A DNA stretch of 64,000 nt from Salinimicrobium flavum (GTDB lineage: Bacteria; Bacteroidota; Bacteroidia; Flavobacteriales; Flavobacteriaceae): contig NZ_JBHULT010000013.1 in the NCBI RefSeq assembly GCF_042684505.1, positions 58,593 through 122,592 on the forward strand, read 5' to 3'. A program made the position numbers and the translations under genes. Positions within the stretch are counted from its first letter, which is position 1. Each line of letters begins with the position of its first letter. Under the pieces are notes generated by a model. That model was not told the DNA's origin. It saw only the letters and a program-made list of their open reading frames with translations, and searched no databases. Shown here one piece after another: positions 14,373-23,270 of this stretch.

Positions 14373-16265
14373 TCAATATAGTACCCTGAACCTTATGGTG
14401 TCTTCTATCTCTTTCATTTCAGCGATCACTTCCTCATTGTATGCCTTATCGATATCTGTGATCACGTAGCCAATCTCTTCGTTGGTCTTAAGGTATTGCC
14501 CCACGATGTTACAGTCATGTTCAGAAAGCACATTATTGATGTGGGCGATGATCCCAGGCCGGTTGTGGTGAATATGTATAAGTCTGTGGGCATTTTCCAG
14601 GATAGGCAGCTGCAGGTTAGGGAAGTTTACGCTGTTGGTGGTGCTTCCGGTATTGATATATTCAATGATCTTCCCGGGCACGAAATTCCCTATATTCACC
14701 TGGGCTTCTTCGGTACTACCACCAATGTGCGGAGTAAGGATCACATTCGGGAGACCGCGCAATTCAGATTCGAAGGTTTCATTGTTGGTTTTTGGTTCCT
14801 TCGGAAAAACATCCACTCCGGCACCTCTTATCTTTCCGGAGAGAAGGTTCTTTTTCAAGGCCTCAATCTCCACCACATGACCACGGCTAAGGTTGAGAAA
14901 CACAGCTCCTTCTTTCATCTGGTCAAATTCCTTTTCCCCAATGAGGTCCCTGTTCTCCTGTCTTCCGTCTACATGGAGGCTAACCACATCTGCCTTACCC
15001 AGTAATTCCTGAAGAGAGTTACATTTCGTGGCATTTCCCAGGGCCAGTTTTTCCATGATATCGTAATAATAGACATCAAATCCAATCGCCTCTGCCACCA
15101 CAGAAAGCTGTGCGCCAATATTTCCGTACCCCACTATCCCCAGTTTCTTTCCTCTCACTTCCCGGCTGTCTGCTGCCGATTTTTGCCATACCCCGTTGTG
15201 CATCTCTGATATCCTGTCCGGCAGGCCACGCATAAGGAAAATGATCTCCCCAATAGCGAGTTCTACCACAGAGCGGGTGTTGCTGAAAGGCGCATTGAAG
15301 ACAGCGATCCCCTTCCGCAGGCATTCATCAAGATCGATCTGGTTGGTGCCTATGCAAAATGCTCCCACCGCAATAAGCCGGTCTGCTCTTTCCAACACCT
15401 TTTTAGTAAGATGGGTTTTGGACCTTATTCCCAGCACAGAGACATCCCTGATCCTTTCTGCCAGTTCTTCCTCATCCAGCGCTCCGGAAATAGTAGAAAC
15501 ATTATAACCTTCGTTCTTCAGGATCTTTGCAGCATCCTCGTGAATATTCTCCAGCAGCAGTACCTTGATCCTGTTCTTTGGATATGAGATCGCCTTGTTC
15601 ATTTTATGCAGGTAAAGGAATTCATCAAGGCTTGGGGTGATATGATCTGCCTTTTCCAAAACGTTGTTCCTTTCCACATTTTCTGTAAAAGCATAGAATT
15701 TGTTGGCAAGACCGGCGGCTTTGATCTCATAATCTGTATACCCGTCTCCTATCACATAAACGTCTCCCTCCAGATCCATGCTTTTAAGCATTTCAACTTT
15801 TCCGTTATTGGAAGAAAGAACATTATTGGTATCGAATCCTATTACCCGTCCTTCCTCATCATATTTAAAAGTATTGGCAAAGACATTCTCCTCCCGCACT
15901 CCAAATTCAGCTACTATAGGCACAATAAATTCCTTGAAACCATTTGATATGATATAGATGTTTTCATGGTTTTCATTAAAGAACTCACGGTTACGAACAA
16001 AGGAGATCGACACCTTGCTTCTCAACCTATTAATGAGCTGCGGAAGATGTTTTTCCCGGGCGTTCAATAAGGCCAGCCGCTGTTCCAGGGACTCCCGGAA
16101 AGAAAGATCTCCGGCCATTCCGCTGTTGGTTAGATCAGATAGCTTCTTCAGGCGTTCGTCCTTTTCATCATGATCTGCCAGGGAAATCTCTCCCAACACA
16201 TCGAGTGCCTCTACCTGGGTAAAAGTACTGTCAAAATCTATCACAAAATGCCTGTTATTTTTCAT
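14373..16265 (-). CDS. serA: SerB-SerA fusion: phosphoserine phosphatase + 3-phosphoglycerate dehydrogenase
   Basis: A 630-residue fusion. Residues 1-220 are a HAD phosphatase of SerB type, with nucleophile motif DFDST (D10, D12), YIISNGF, and VIGDGYTDYEIKAAG as motif IV. Residues about 235-540 are a D-isomer 2-hydroxyacid dehydrogenase with NAD loop VGYGNIGAQL, RSVVELAIGEIIF and the His-containing LTPHIGGSTEEAQ. The last 75 residues are an ACT domain (NRPGIIAHINNVLSEHDCNIVGQ) that commonly binds serine for feedback. It joins the first and last steps of serine synthesis in one chain. The start at 16265 is chosen because the DFDST motif then sits at the usual distance; 19 extra codons lie upstream. 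Confidence 0.88.
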   Translation of the reverse strand: MKNNRHFVIDFDSTFTQVEALDVLGEISLADHDEKDERLKKLSDLTNSGMAGDLSFRESLEQRLALLNAREKHLPQLINRLRSKVSISFVRNREFFNENHENIYIISNGFKEFIVPIVAEFGVREENVFANTFKYDEEGRVIGFDTNNVLSSNNGKVEMLKSMDLEGDVYVIGDGYTDYEIKAAGLANKFYAFTENVERNNVLEKADHITPSLDEFLYLHKMNKAISYPKNRIKVLLLENIHEDAAKILKNEGYNVSTISGALDEEELAERIRDVSVLGIRSKTHLTKKVLERADRLIAVGAFCIGTNQIDLDECLRKGIAVFNAPFSNTRSVVELAIGEIIFLMRGLPDRISEMHNGVWQKSAADSREVRGKKLGIVGYGNIGAQLSVVAEAIGFDVYYYDIMEKLALGNATKCNSLQELLGKADVVSLHVDGRQENRDLIGEKEFDQMKEGAVFLNLSRGHVVEIEALKKNLLSGKIRGAGVDVFPKEPKTNNETFESELRGLPNVILTPHIGGSTEEAQVNIGNFVPGKIIEYINTGSTTNSVNFPNLQLPILENAHRLIHIHHNRPGIIAHINNVLSEHDCNIVGQYLKTNEEIGYVITDIDKAYNEEVIAEMKEIEDTIRFRVLY

Positions 16266-16749
16266 GCTTATTTCTTTAGAAATTATCTCAAAACTAAGGT
16301 TTTTGATCCTTTCAGGAATCAATTTTCTTCAGAAAGAAAAGAAGATTATGAGATTGTCAAAAATGACAGGTGATTAAAAAATTTTCCACAACTGCACCCG
16401 AATTTACGATCGAATACTTTAAAAAATATACTGGTTTTTTAAATGCAGAAGGCGCCAGTCCTTACCGGGCTGCTTAAAACCGGGAATTATTCAGACATTC
16501 TTTCTTCCCGGGAAGACCGAAAGTAAAATGCAGTGTCAGGAATACCCATAGTAAAAAAAGGAAAATGAAAGACCCTTTGAAGCCTGCTTGTGATCCCTTA
16601 TCCTCCTCCCGGCAGGAGCCGGACCCTATTTACCTACCCAATAGAGTAGTTCTGTTGATTTTCTTGCTTTATTTTCACCTTAATAAGACAAAAATCAGCT
16701 TTTGTACGGTTTACCTATGATATATTTGTAAGAGTTCATAACCCGTATT
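16266..16749. other. intergenic region with promoter for the Na/Pi cotransporter
   Basis: No convincing ORF. Between the divergent serA and cotransporter genes I see one probable rightward promoter: TTTG at 16701-16704 and TATATTTG at 16721-16728 (16-bp gap), 21 bp before the ATG at 16750. The rest is AT-rich with scattered short GC-rich inverted repeats and no clear structure. Confidence 0.5.
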
Positions 16750-18426
16750 ATGCAGACAGACCCATTTGATTTCTGGATGTTTATCGCCGGCCTGGGGATA
16801 TTTCTCTTCGGGATGCATCATTTGGAAGGGGGTATTAAAGGCATGGCGGGTAAGGCTTTTAAAAAATTGCTGCAACGCTTTACCGGCAAAAGCTGGAAAG
16901 GGATCCTTACAGGAACTATTGTAACGGGGATCCTGCAAAGCAGTTCCATGGTGAATTTGCTGGTACTGGCTTTTTTGGGAGCGGGGATGATAGGTCTGCG
17001 TAATTCCCTGGGAGTGGTGCTGGGTGCTAACCTGGGCACTACCTTTACCGCATGGATAGTGGCCGCCCTGGGTTTCAAAATGGATATCGCAGATTTCTCC
17101 TTTCCATTTCTTGCGGTGGGGATCCTCAGTTATCTTTTTCTGGAATCCCGGCCATTCCTCAAAAGTCTCGGCGGGTTCCTGGTGGGATTCGGGTTGCTTT
17201 TCCTGGGTCTTGATTTCATGAAAGATTCCATTGCCAACCTTACCTCCCATTTCGACCTTGCATCTTTCAAAAATTACGGGCTCTGGGCATTCTTACTCAC
17301 CGGCCTGATAATTACCGCCATTATACAGTCAAGTTCGGCTATGATAGTGATCATTCTAAGCGCGCTCAATGCAGGTTTGATCGACATCTATCAATCATTA
17401 GCCCTGGCAATTGGGGCACATATTGGTACCACTGCGACTTTGATCATTGGTGCCCTGGGGGGAACGGCAGATAAAAAGAGACTCTCCCTGGCAAATTTCA
17501 TGTTCAACGCAATTGTGGGGGTGGTTCTTTTCTTTTTCATCAGGGAAATGGTCTTGTTCACCCGGGTTGTCCTAAATCTCACAGATCCTCTTCTGGAACT
17601 TGTATTGTTGAATTCCCTTATCACCCTTATTGGCATACTACTTTTTTACCCTTTCCTCGGAATTTTTGAAAGGTTCCTGAAAGGTCTCTTCGGAAAGGCA
17701 ATACCCAAAGGAGAAACCTTATATGTTAAAAATATCCCGCCCGAAGTCCCCGATATTGCCCTGCAGGCCATTGATAAGGAGTTACGCCAGGTTTTTCTTT
17801 ATACCCGGCAGTTCATACTTGAATGTTTCAGAATAAGAGAGAAGGGTAAGAGCCGGGATTCCCAGTGGAAATTGATCTTTAGTAGTGCCACGAACCTCAA
17901 CAAGAAATACGAGCAGATCAAGCGACTTGAGGATGAATTGATCTCCTATTACTCACAGTTACAGGAAAAGAACCTGACTGAAGCAGAGTCGGCTCATCTT
18001 ACCTCGAGCATGATGGCTTTGCGTTCCATGGTCTACGGGGCTAAAGATATCAAGGACATTATACACAACATCAGTTTTATTTCAGAAAGTGATGACAAGG
18101 TGGGTCATGAGATCCTGTCCAGGTTAAGTACGCTGTTACAGCAACGCCTCGGAGAAATCGATCTTTTTCTGGAGCAGGAAGAGACCGGAAGTGAGATCAC
18201 CACTCCGCAAAACTGGCTAAAGGAAAACGAACAGCTCTACAATGAATTGATCACTTACATTTACCGGAATATAAGACATAATGAAGTGCCGATCTCCACC
18301 TTGACCAATGTGGTACGGCAAAGTATCTCCTGTCTGGACAACCTCTGCAATTCTGCTGTATTGAGAAAATCAGGAAAAGATACGATCCCTGAAAAGACAG
18401 AAGATTACCGTCATCCTCTTATTTAG
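16750..18426 (+). CDS. Na+/phosphate cotransporter (NptA/PhoU-domain family)
   Basis: A 558-residue protein. The membrane part (residues about 5-310) has the two inverted-repeat signatures of the Na/Pi family: GILQSSSMVNLLVLAFLG and AIIQSSSAMIVIILSALN, both with QSSS. A C-terminal cytoplasmic PhoU-like helical region spans about 340-550. It imports inorganic phosphate with sodium. It is monocistronic with its own promoter. Bacterial two-domain NptA forms are usually 540-600 residues, so this one is full length. Confidence 0.9.
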   Translation: MQTDPFDFWMFIAGLGIFLFGMHHLEGGIKGMAGKAFKKLLQRFTGKSWKGILTGTIVTGILQSSSMVNLLVLAFLGAGMIGLRNSLGVVLGANLGTTFTAWIVAALGFKMDIADFSFPFLAVGILSYLFLESRPFLKSLGGFLVGFGLLFLGLDFMKDSIANLTSHFDLASFKNYGLWAFLLTGLIITAIIQSSSAMIVIILSALNAGLIDIYQSLALAIGAHIGTTATLIIGALGGTADKKRLSLANFMFNAIVGVVLFFFIREMVLFTRVVLNLTDPLLELVLLNSLITLIGILLFYPFLGIFERFLKGLFGKAIPKGETLYVKNIPPEVPDIALQAIDKELRQVFLYTRQFILECFRIREKGKSRDSQWKLIFSSATNLNKKYEQIKRLEDELISYYSQLQEKNLTEAESAHLTSSMMALRSMVYGAKDIKDIIHNISFISESDDKVGHEILSRLSTLLQQRLGEIDLFLEQEETGSEITTPQNWLKENEQLYNELITYIYRNIRHNEVPISTLTNVVRQSISCLDNLCNSAVLRKSGKDTIPEKTEDYRHPLI

Positions 18427-18575
18427 GGTGATTTTCGTTTTTCATTTAAAGTTAAGGATAACTTAAGACCCTTCATTCCGTAGAAAAATTATCTTAATTT
18501 AATAGGAGATTTTCATTAAAAGAGAAACTTCAGGCAATGAAGTTATTTTGACCTTTAACCAAACAACAAATAATT

Positions 18576-19049
18576 ATGAAAAATTTAAAAATGAAATTAT
18601 CAGTTTTGATGAGCCTTCTCCTCCTCATGACAGGTTTTGTAGCCTGTGACAATGATGACGGGGTGAACCTGACTGAAAATCCTGAAGCCAGGGAAGACGT
18701 GTATCAGCAGATCCTTAATGATGAGGAGATGTTTACTGAATTTATGACAGAAATGAGGGAAAGCCCAAAGTCCATGGAATGGATGCGCGCCAACCGTCCT
18801 ATGATGCGCAATATGTATGGACGCCAGCAAATGCAGTCCATGATGAAAACTAATCCGGGAATGATGGACACCGTCATGCAGGAAATGATGATGGTAGAAT
18901 GGGATACCACCAGGATGCAGAGAAATCCTCAAATGCGGCAACTAATGATCCAGCGAATGCGGATTTTAATGGAAAGGGATACTGCTATGGCCAGGGAAAT
19001 GCATGAAATGATGCAGCAAACAAGACCGGGCAGCAACATGATGCGTTGA
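18576..19049 (+). CDS. methionine-rich lipoprotein (unknown function)
   Basis: A 157-residue lipoprotein: signal peptide with lipobox FVAC (C24), then the acidic CDNDDG typical of surface-exposed Bacteroidota lipoproteins. The mature chain is predicted helical and has 28 Met in 134 residues (about 21 percent), often as MM or MMM pairs, with many Arg and Gln and few hydrophobics. Met-rich periplasmic segments bind Cu(I) or Ag(I) or scavenge oxidants in known cases; that is only an analogy. I do not recognise a family. An inverted repeat AAGTTA-AGGA-TAACTT lies at 18449-18464 upstream, and a terminator follows. Confidence 0.72.
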   Translation: MKNLKMKLSVLMSLLLLMTGFVACDNDDGVNLTENPEAREDVYQQILNDEEMFTEFMTEMRESPKSMEWMRANRPMMRNMYGRQQMQSMMKTNPGMMDTVMQEMMMVEWDTTRMQRNPQMRQLMIQRMRILMERDTAMAREMHEMMQQTRPGSNMMR

Positions 19050-19078
19050 TCCATAAATAACAAAGCTCTTAAAAACAG

Positions 19079-19106
19079 AAAACCTTCCCGGTGGGGAAGG
19101 TTTTTC
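19079..19106 (+). terminator. rho-independent terminator
   Basis: The stem AACCTTCC / GGAAGGTT (19081-19088 with 19095-19102) has a 6-base loop and a short T-run. It ends the Met-rich lipoprotein transcript. The preceding A residues may let it serve the convergent PepSY gene as well. Confidence 0.78.
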
Positions 19107-19127
19107 TATTAGATCCGGGTTTAATTA

Positions 19128-19898
19128 TTAGTCACTGTCATCCTCGCTGTCGTCGTCATCATCATCCTCATCATCGTCTCCGTTATGATCTTCGGCACTC
19201 AGGAATTTCCCGTCAGAATCGAATTTTAATTCCATTCCGTTACTTAATCCTATCTCGTAACCATTATCTTCCATTTCGGCTTCAATGATGGAGACATTAT
19301 GATAATGTTCATTAATGTAATTTGTAATTACTTCAGGCAGATCTTCAATAGCGATATCATCATCGTCCTTGTCATCATTAGGACTGCTGTCTACGGCCTG
19401 ACCGAGGAAGTCTCCGTTGGAATCAAAAATTATTTCCACATCATTACTCAGTTCGATCTCGTAGTTCCCATTATTCTCCCGTTCTGCTTCCTCTATGGTA
19501 GCTGTGGGATAATGCAGGGCGATAAAATCCCTGATCTTCTGCGGAAGGTTAGCAACAGCAATATCTTCATCCCCAAAATCATCATCACCGTCATCATCTA
19601 CCCCCCGGAAGGTACCTTCAGAATCAAAGACCAGTTCAACATCATTGCTTAATTTCACTTCATAGTTGTTATTGTCTTCAATTTCTGCTTCTACGATGGT
19701 CTGCCCGGGATAGTGGGCCACAATGTAATCCAGGATAGGCTGTGGAAGGGCTGTGGTATTCACATAAGTATCTGCCCTGGGAGCCGTGACATTCAGATCA
19801 ACATCAGGTGTAGTGTCAATATTATCATCATCATCAGAACAGGAATAAAAAGAAAAAACCGCAACTAGCGCTAAACCATAAATTTTTAGGTTTTTCAT
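19128..19898 (-). CDS. lipoprotein with three PepSY-like repeats and Asp-rich linkers
   Basis: A 256-residue lipoprotein (MKNLKIYGLALVAVFSFYSC, lipobox FYSC, followed by SDDDDN). It holds three PepSY-like units of about 65-75 residues. Each starts LPxxIxxYIxxHYP (LPQPILDYIVAHYP, LPQKIRDFIALHYP, LPEVITNYINEHYH), continues with a strand containing YExxLSNxxE, and ends in an Asp-rich linker. The C-terminal tail is almost all Asp, Glu and Ser. PepSY-like units bind or inhibit proteins, and the acidic stretches could bind calcium; both are inferences. The start at 19898 gives the best signal peptide; 19 further in-frame codons lie upstream. Confidence 0.83.
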   Translation of the reverse strand: MKNLKIYGLALVAVFSFYSCSDDDDNIDTTPDVDLNVTAPRADTYVNTTALPQPILDYIVAHYPGQTIVEAEIEDNNNYEVKLSNDVELVFDSEGTFRGVDDDGDDDFGDEDIAVANLPQKIRDFIALHYPTATIEEAERENNGNYEIELSNDVEIIFDSNGDFLGQAVDSSPNDDKDDDDIAIEDLPEVITNYINEHYHNVSIIEAEMEDNGYEIGLSNGMELKFDSDGKFLSAEDHNGDDDEDDDDDDSEDDSD

Positions 19899-20105
19899 AA
19901 TATATTTCATTTTACAATTGTTTACTGCACCTTCAAACGCTACAAAAAATATCAAATTGTCACATATCTTATAATTGGGAGAATTTTAGTAAAAGGTTGG
20001 TTTTTAGGTTTTTTTCATGAGTTTTGATGCGCAGCCTCATACAGCATTGTTCTTCGATATTGGATTAACTAAATTTTAATAAATTTATAGTTTACAAAAA
20101 TCCAG

Positions 20106-20951
20106 ATGAGAAAATACATCCTGCCCATTTGCCTCCTGTTACTGTCAATTCCTGCCCTGGCACAGGAAGTAGTTTTTAAAGCGGAATATAAACCGGGGAA
20201 AAAATACATTATTGAATTAAGGACGGTGGCATCAACTGAAACCAGTTTTTCAGGAGATCCTCAAATGATGGAATATATGGAATCGGCAGGGGTCACTAAT
20301 CCTGTGATTAGTAAGGATGAGACATTTATTCCCACGACGCTTACAACAGGAGCGCGGGAAGAGGACGGGCAATTTCCTGCCATTATGGTCTATGGGGATA
20401 TCGATTCTAAAACAGTAATGAATGGGGAAACCTACACAAAGAGATCTCCGCTTTCGGGAGTTAGGGTTATGGGGAAATACAGCAATGGAAATAAGTTCGT
20501 GATCGACAGTGTGATTGGCAACGAGGCACCTGCTGATATTAAGAACATGTTGGTTTCTACTATTGAGAACCTTCAGCAGCAAATAGAGTTCCCCCGGCAC
20601 TCTCTTAAAGTTGGGGACACTTTTACAAATAAAATTCCTATTCAGGTCCCGGTAGAAGGAATGAAACCCATAAGAACAGAGATCACGACCCTGTATAAGT
20701 TGAAGAAGATAGATGCCGGCACGGCCTTTTTTGACCTGCAACAAACCATAAATCTTAATTCTGAACAGGAAGAGTTTGAACTGAAGGCCGAAGGTACGGG
20801 AACAGGATCACTTGAATATGACATAAAAGAGGAGTTTATCACCTCCTTTAATTCTGAAATACCCATGGAACTCGATCTTCAAATGCCTCAAAACCTTTCG
20901 GTGAAAGTTAAAATGAACACCCTAACGAGCCAGAAGGTGAGTATTGAGTAG
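20106..20951 (+). CDS. secreted protein, DUF6263-like (unknown function)
   Basis: A 281-residue exported protein (signal peptide MRKYILPICLLLLSIPALAQ). The mature chain is beta-rich with no cysteines, including FKAEYKPGKKYIIELRTVAS, SLKVGDTFTNKIPIQVPVEG and ELKAEGTGTGSLEYDIKEEF. This pattern matches secreted Bacteroidota proteins grouped as DUF6263, a call I make from memory of the motif style and not firmly. No catalytic motif is visible. It is monocistronic, followed by a stretch of 7-bp-period repeats. Confidence 0.68.
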   Translation: MRKYILPICLLLLSIPALAQEVVFKAEYKPGKKYIIELRTVASTETSFSGDPQMMEYMESAGVTNPVISKDETFIPTTLTTGAREEDGQFPAIMVYGDIDSKTVMNGETYTKRSPLSGVRVMGKYSNGNKFVIDSVIGNEAPADIKNMLVSTIENLQQQIEFPRHSLKVGDTFTNKIPIQVPVEGMKPIRTEITTLYKLKKIDAGTAFFDLQQTINLNSEQEEFELKAEGTGTGSLEYDIKEEFITSFNSEIPMELDLQMPQNLSVKVKMNTLTSQKVSIE

Positions 20952-21254
20952 TCGTTGGTTCGGGAATCGTTGGTTCGGGAATCGGGAATCGTGGATTCGG
21001 TGATTTGTTAATTGGTGGATTGGTTAATTGGTTGATTCCTCTCAAATTTTTAAATCATCTCATTCTCAAAATTATTTTTGGAATTTGGTGCTTGGAATTT
21101 GGTACTTGTTTATTGATGATTGCTCATTGATCATTGCTCATTGCAGAACCTAGGATCCTAAACATCAGTTCTTTCCGTTATAACAAATCAGGTTTTTTAC
21201 CGTTCATAGGATATTAAAAGTTTTACTACATTGCCGCCCATTAAATTAAAAACT
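20952..21254. repeat. intergenic degenerate tandem repeats with 7-bp period
   Basis: No ORF of note. A 15-bp unit (GTTGGTTCGGGAATC) is repeated twice just after the stop codon. It is followed by TTAATTGG-type units (about 21008-21038), a 14-bp unit TTTGGTGCTTGGAA twice (about 21079-21107), and four heptamers ATTGCTC-ATTGATC-ATTGCTC-ATTGCAG (about 21120-21147). Similar period-7 tracts occur at 30382-30418 and 34983-35106. Confidence 0.7.
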
Positions 21255-22481
21255 ATGAACAAGAAACTTCTTATACTTCTAATAATTGGCCTCCCATTCA
21301 AGGGCTTTGCACAGCAGTCACTTCAGGATTCCATCAATCAACTTTACAACAGGTATACAGAATTGCTGAAGACGCAGGATTCCCTTTCGGAACTCTCCGG
21401 AAAGATCTCTAATCTGGAAAAGGAATATTCCAGTTTTAATGATGCCGTGAAGTCCAATAATGAGGTGATCAAAAAGTTAACTGACAAAGAACTGTTCTCT
21501 CAAAAACAACAGTTGACCCAGAGACGGAACAAAATAGTAAGAACAACCGAATTTGTCCTGGCCGCTAACGTGAGTTTGAACGCGATCAAGCAGTTGGATG
21601 CCACCTCAGATTTCCACAGCCAGATCACCTCCTTGAACAACCCGGACAATAAGGACCTTGGTTTTTCGCTCTCAGGGGAAGTTGAAACCGTGCTCAACGA
21701 GAAGATCATAAAAGGTCAGAGAAAAGTGAACGGTGTAAAATCTGATAAATTCATAGGTTTTGTAAATGAAATTATCTCCTCCCCTCTTACAGAAGTGGTG
21801 ACCAGTGCTATCCCTGTAGTAGAATCCATAAGGTCTGTGATAGATCTGGTAGTGGGCACCGCCATCACCGGAAAAGATATTTCACTTACAGACGTGCAAG
21901 AGTTAAAAACTTCACTTAAAGTCTACATTGAACATTACGAAGGCCTGGCCAAAGCACAAACAGAATTCGATCAAAACCTTGCTAACCTCGATATCCGTAA
22001 GAATGCGCTTAATCTTTTATTGAACCAGTATATTACTGAAAGGATCAACACCCTTAGTCCTAATACCATAAGCACAGATCCAGATGTGGAGGCAATTTCA
22101 AATAATGATCTTATCAATAAGTACTACAGCAAGAACACGGTAGAGAAAAAAGTAGAAAACATCATTACCCGCGATGCTGAGAATTACAACCGCCATCTTA
22201 ATGACGACCGGTTATTATATCCTAATTATGCAATAAATCAGGCGAAATTCATAAGGGATGAGATCGAATCCCTTGGCAAGGAATACATTTCTATCTATGC
22301 TTCCTATCAAAAGGCCCTGGAGAAAACCCTTAACAAGAGTAAAAAGATAGGAGATGACCAGAAGATCGAAAATACGATCGATGTTCTAAAAATTAACCTT
22401 GTAAAGGTGGAAGATAATTTCAACCAGAGCCTGAATATCGTACAGCTTAACCAGCAATTCAATGATCTCCTGAAATATTGA
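21255..22481 (+). CDS. secreted coiled-coil protein (unknown function)
   Basis: A 408-residue protein with a Sec signal peptide (MNKKLLILLIIGLPFKGFAQ), then almost wholly helical, with coiled-coil-like stretches at about residues 25-95 (LNKLYN-type and SKISNLEKEYSSFNDAV) and in the last 120 residues. A more hydrophobic segment VVTSAIPVVESIRSVIDLVV lies near residue 185. There are no cysteines and no catalytic motif. I do not recognise a family. It is probably a periplasmic structural or scaffold protein. The start at 21255 is chosen because the signal peptide begins there; the ATG at 21231 adds 8 residues before it. Confidence 0.68.
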   Translation: MNKKLLILLIIGLPFKGFAQQSLQDSINQLYNRYTELLKTQDSLSELSGKISNLEKEYSSFNDAVKSNNEVIKKLTDKELFSQKQQLTQRRNKIVRTTEFVLAANVSLNAIKQLDATSDFHSQITSLNNPDNKDLGFSLSGEVETVLNEKIIKGQRKVNGVKSDKFIGFVNEIISSPLTEVVTSAIPVVESIRSVIDLVVGTAITGKDISLTDVQELKTSLKVYIEHYEGLAKAQTEFDQNLANLDIRKNALNLLLNQYITERINTLSPNTISTDPDVEAISNNDLINKYYSKNTVEKKVENIITRDAENYNRHLNDDRLLYPNYAINQAKFIRDEIESLGKEYISIYASYQKALEKTLNKSKKIGDDQKIENTIDVLKINLVKVEDNFNQSLNIVQLNQQFNDLLKY

Positions 22482-22587
22482 TCAAATAACCTCTTTTTAA
22501 TGCCGGGGGGCTATCTAAAAAGGTTTGTATTCCGTCAGGCTGTCCCCCCGCTTCGGGAGTTTCATTGACAAAAGGTAAGAGTACGCG

Positions 22588-22612
22588 TCATCCTGAATTC
22601 ATTTCAGGATCT
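22588..22612. repeat. REP-like intergenic palindrome
   Basis: The stem ATCCTGAA / TTCAGGAT (22590-22597 with 22603-22610) sits in a GTCATCCTGAA context. It resembles the short dispersed GTCATCCTGA-type elements seen in many bacterial genomes. A further 7-bp CGGGGGG/CCCCCCG pairing lies just upstream (about 22504-22552). Confidence 0.55.
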
Positions 22613-22710
22613 CCGGGTAATTCAAAAAACACTTTCATCATGGTTCCCCTCCACTCTTTTTTCGCTATATTTAATTAAAGACCAACACTTTAATTAAAAA
22701 TCCTATTTCG

Positions 22711-23217
22711 ATGAAAAAAGATCTTGCTATAGATTTCTCTGTTGACAGGGACAACAATATCATCAGGGTAAAAAAGGAATTCTCGGCCCCGGTTTCACGT
22801 GTGTGGAAAGCCTGGACCCAACAGGAACTCCTGGACCAATGGTGGGCTCCTGAGCCGTGGAAATGTGAAACAAAAAGCATGGATTTCAGGGAAGGTGGAA
22901 AGTGGATCTATGCCATGGTGGGTCCCAATGGAGAGAAACACTGGTCTCAGGCCGATTATCAATCGGTAAAGACCCTCATAAGTTTTACAGGATATGATGC
23001 TTTTATCGATGAAAAAGGAAACAGAAATACCGGCCTTCCGGAATCCAGCTGGAAGGTAGAATTCGAGGAAGATTCTGTGGATACTACCCGGGTGACCATG
23101 GAGATCGAACATGAGAGCAGGGAGGACCTGGAAAAGATCCTCGAAATGGGTTTTCAGGAAGGGTTTACCTCAGCTCTAACCAATCTTGATCAATTGCTGG
23201 AAAAGGAAGAGGAGTAG
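22711..23217 (+). CDS. SRPBCC/AHSA1-domain protein
   Basis: A 168-residue protein with the activator-of-Hsp90-homologue fold. It has the N-terminal VKKEFSAPVSRVWKAWTQQELLDQWWAP, a mid-domain FREGGKWIYAMVGPNGEKHW, and the C-terminal helix GFQEGFTSALTNLDQLLEK. SRPBCC proteins bind hydrophobic ligands in a helix-grip pocket; this branch has no assigned ligand. A TATATTTA box at 22666-22673 may be its promoter. It lies 53 bp before a methyltransferase gene on the same strand. Confidence 0.87.
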   Translation: MKKDLAIDFSVDRDNNIIRVKKEFSAPVSRVWKAWTQQELLDQWWAPEPWKCETKSMDFREGGKWIYAMVGPNGEKHWSQADYQSVKTLISFTGYDAFIDEKGNRNTGLPESSWKVEFEEDSVDTTRVTMEIEHESREDLEKILEMGFQEGFTSALTNLDQLLEKEEE

Positions 23218-23270
23218 AAACTTTGGGAATCGCACTTCCTGCCGGCAAAAACTGTTTACCTACATTTTAG

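Noticed and set aside
20952..21150. Possible CRISPR array
   Set aside because: Unit sequences are degenerate, spacers are absent or a few bases long, and no cas gene is in the window.
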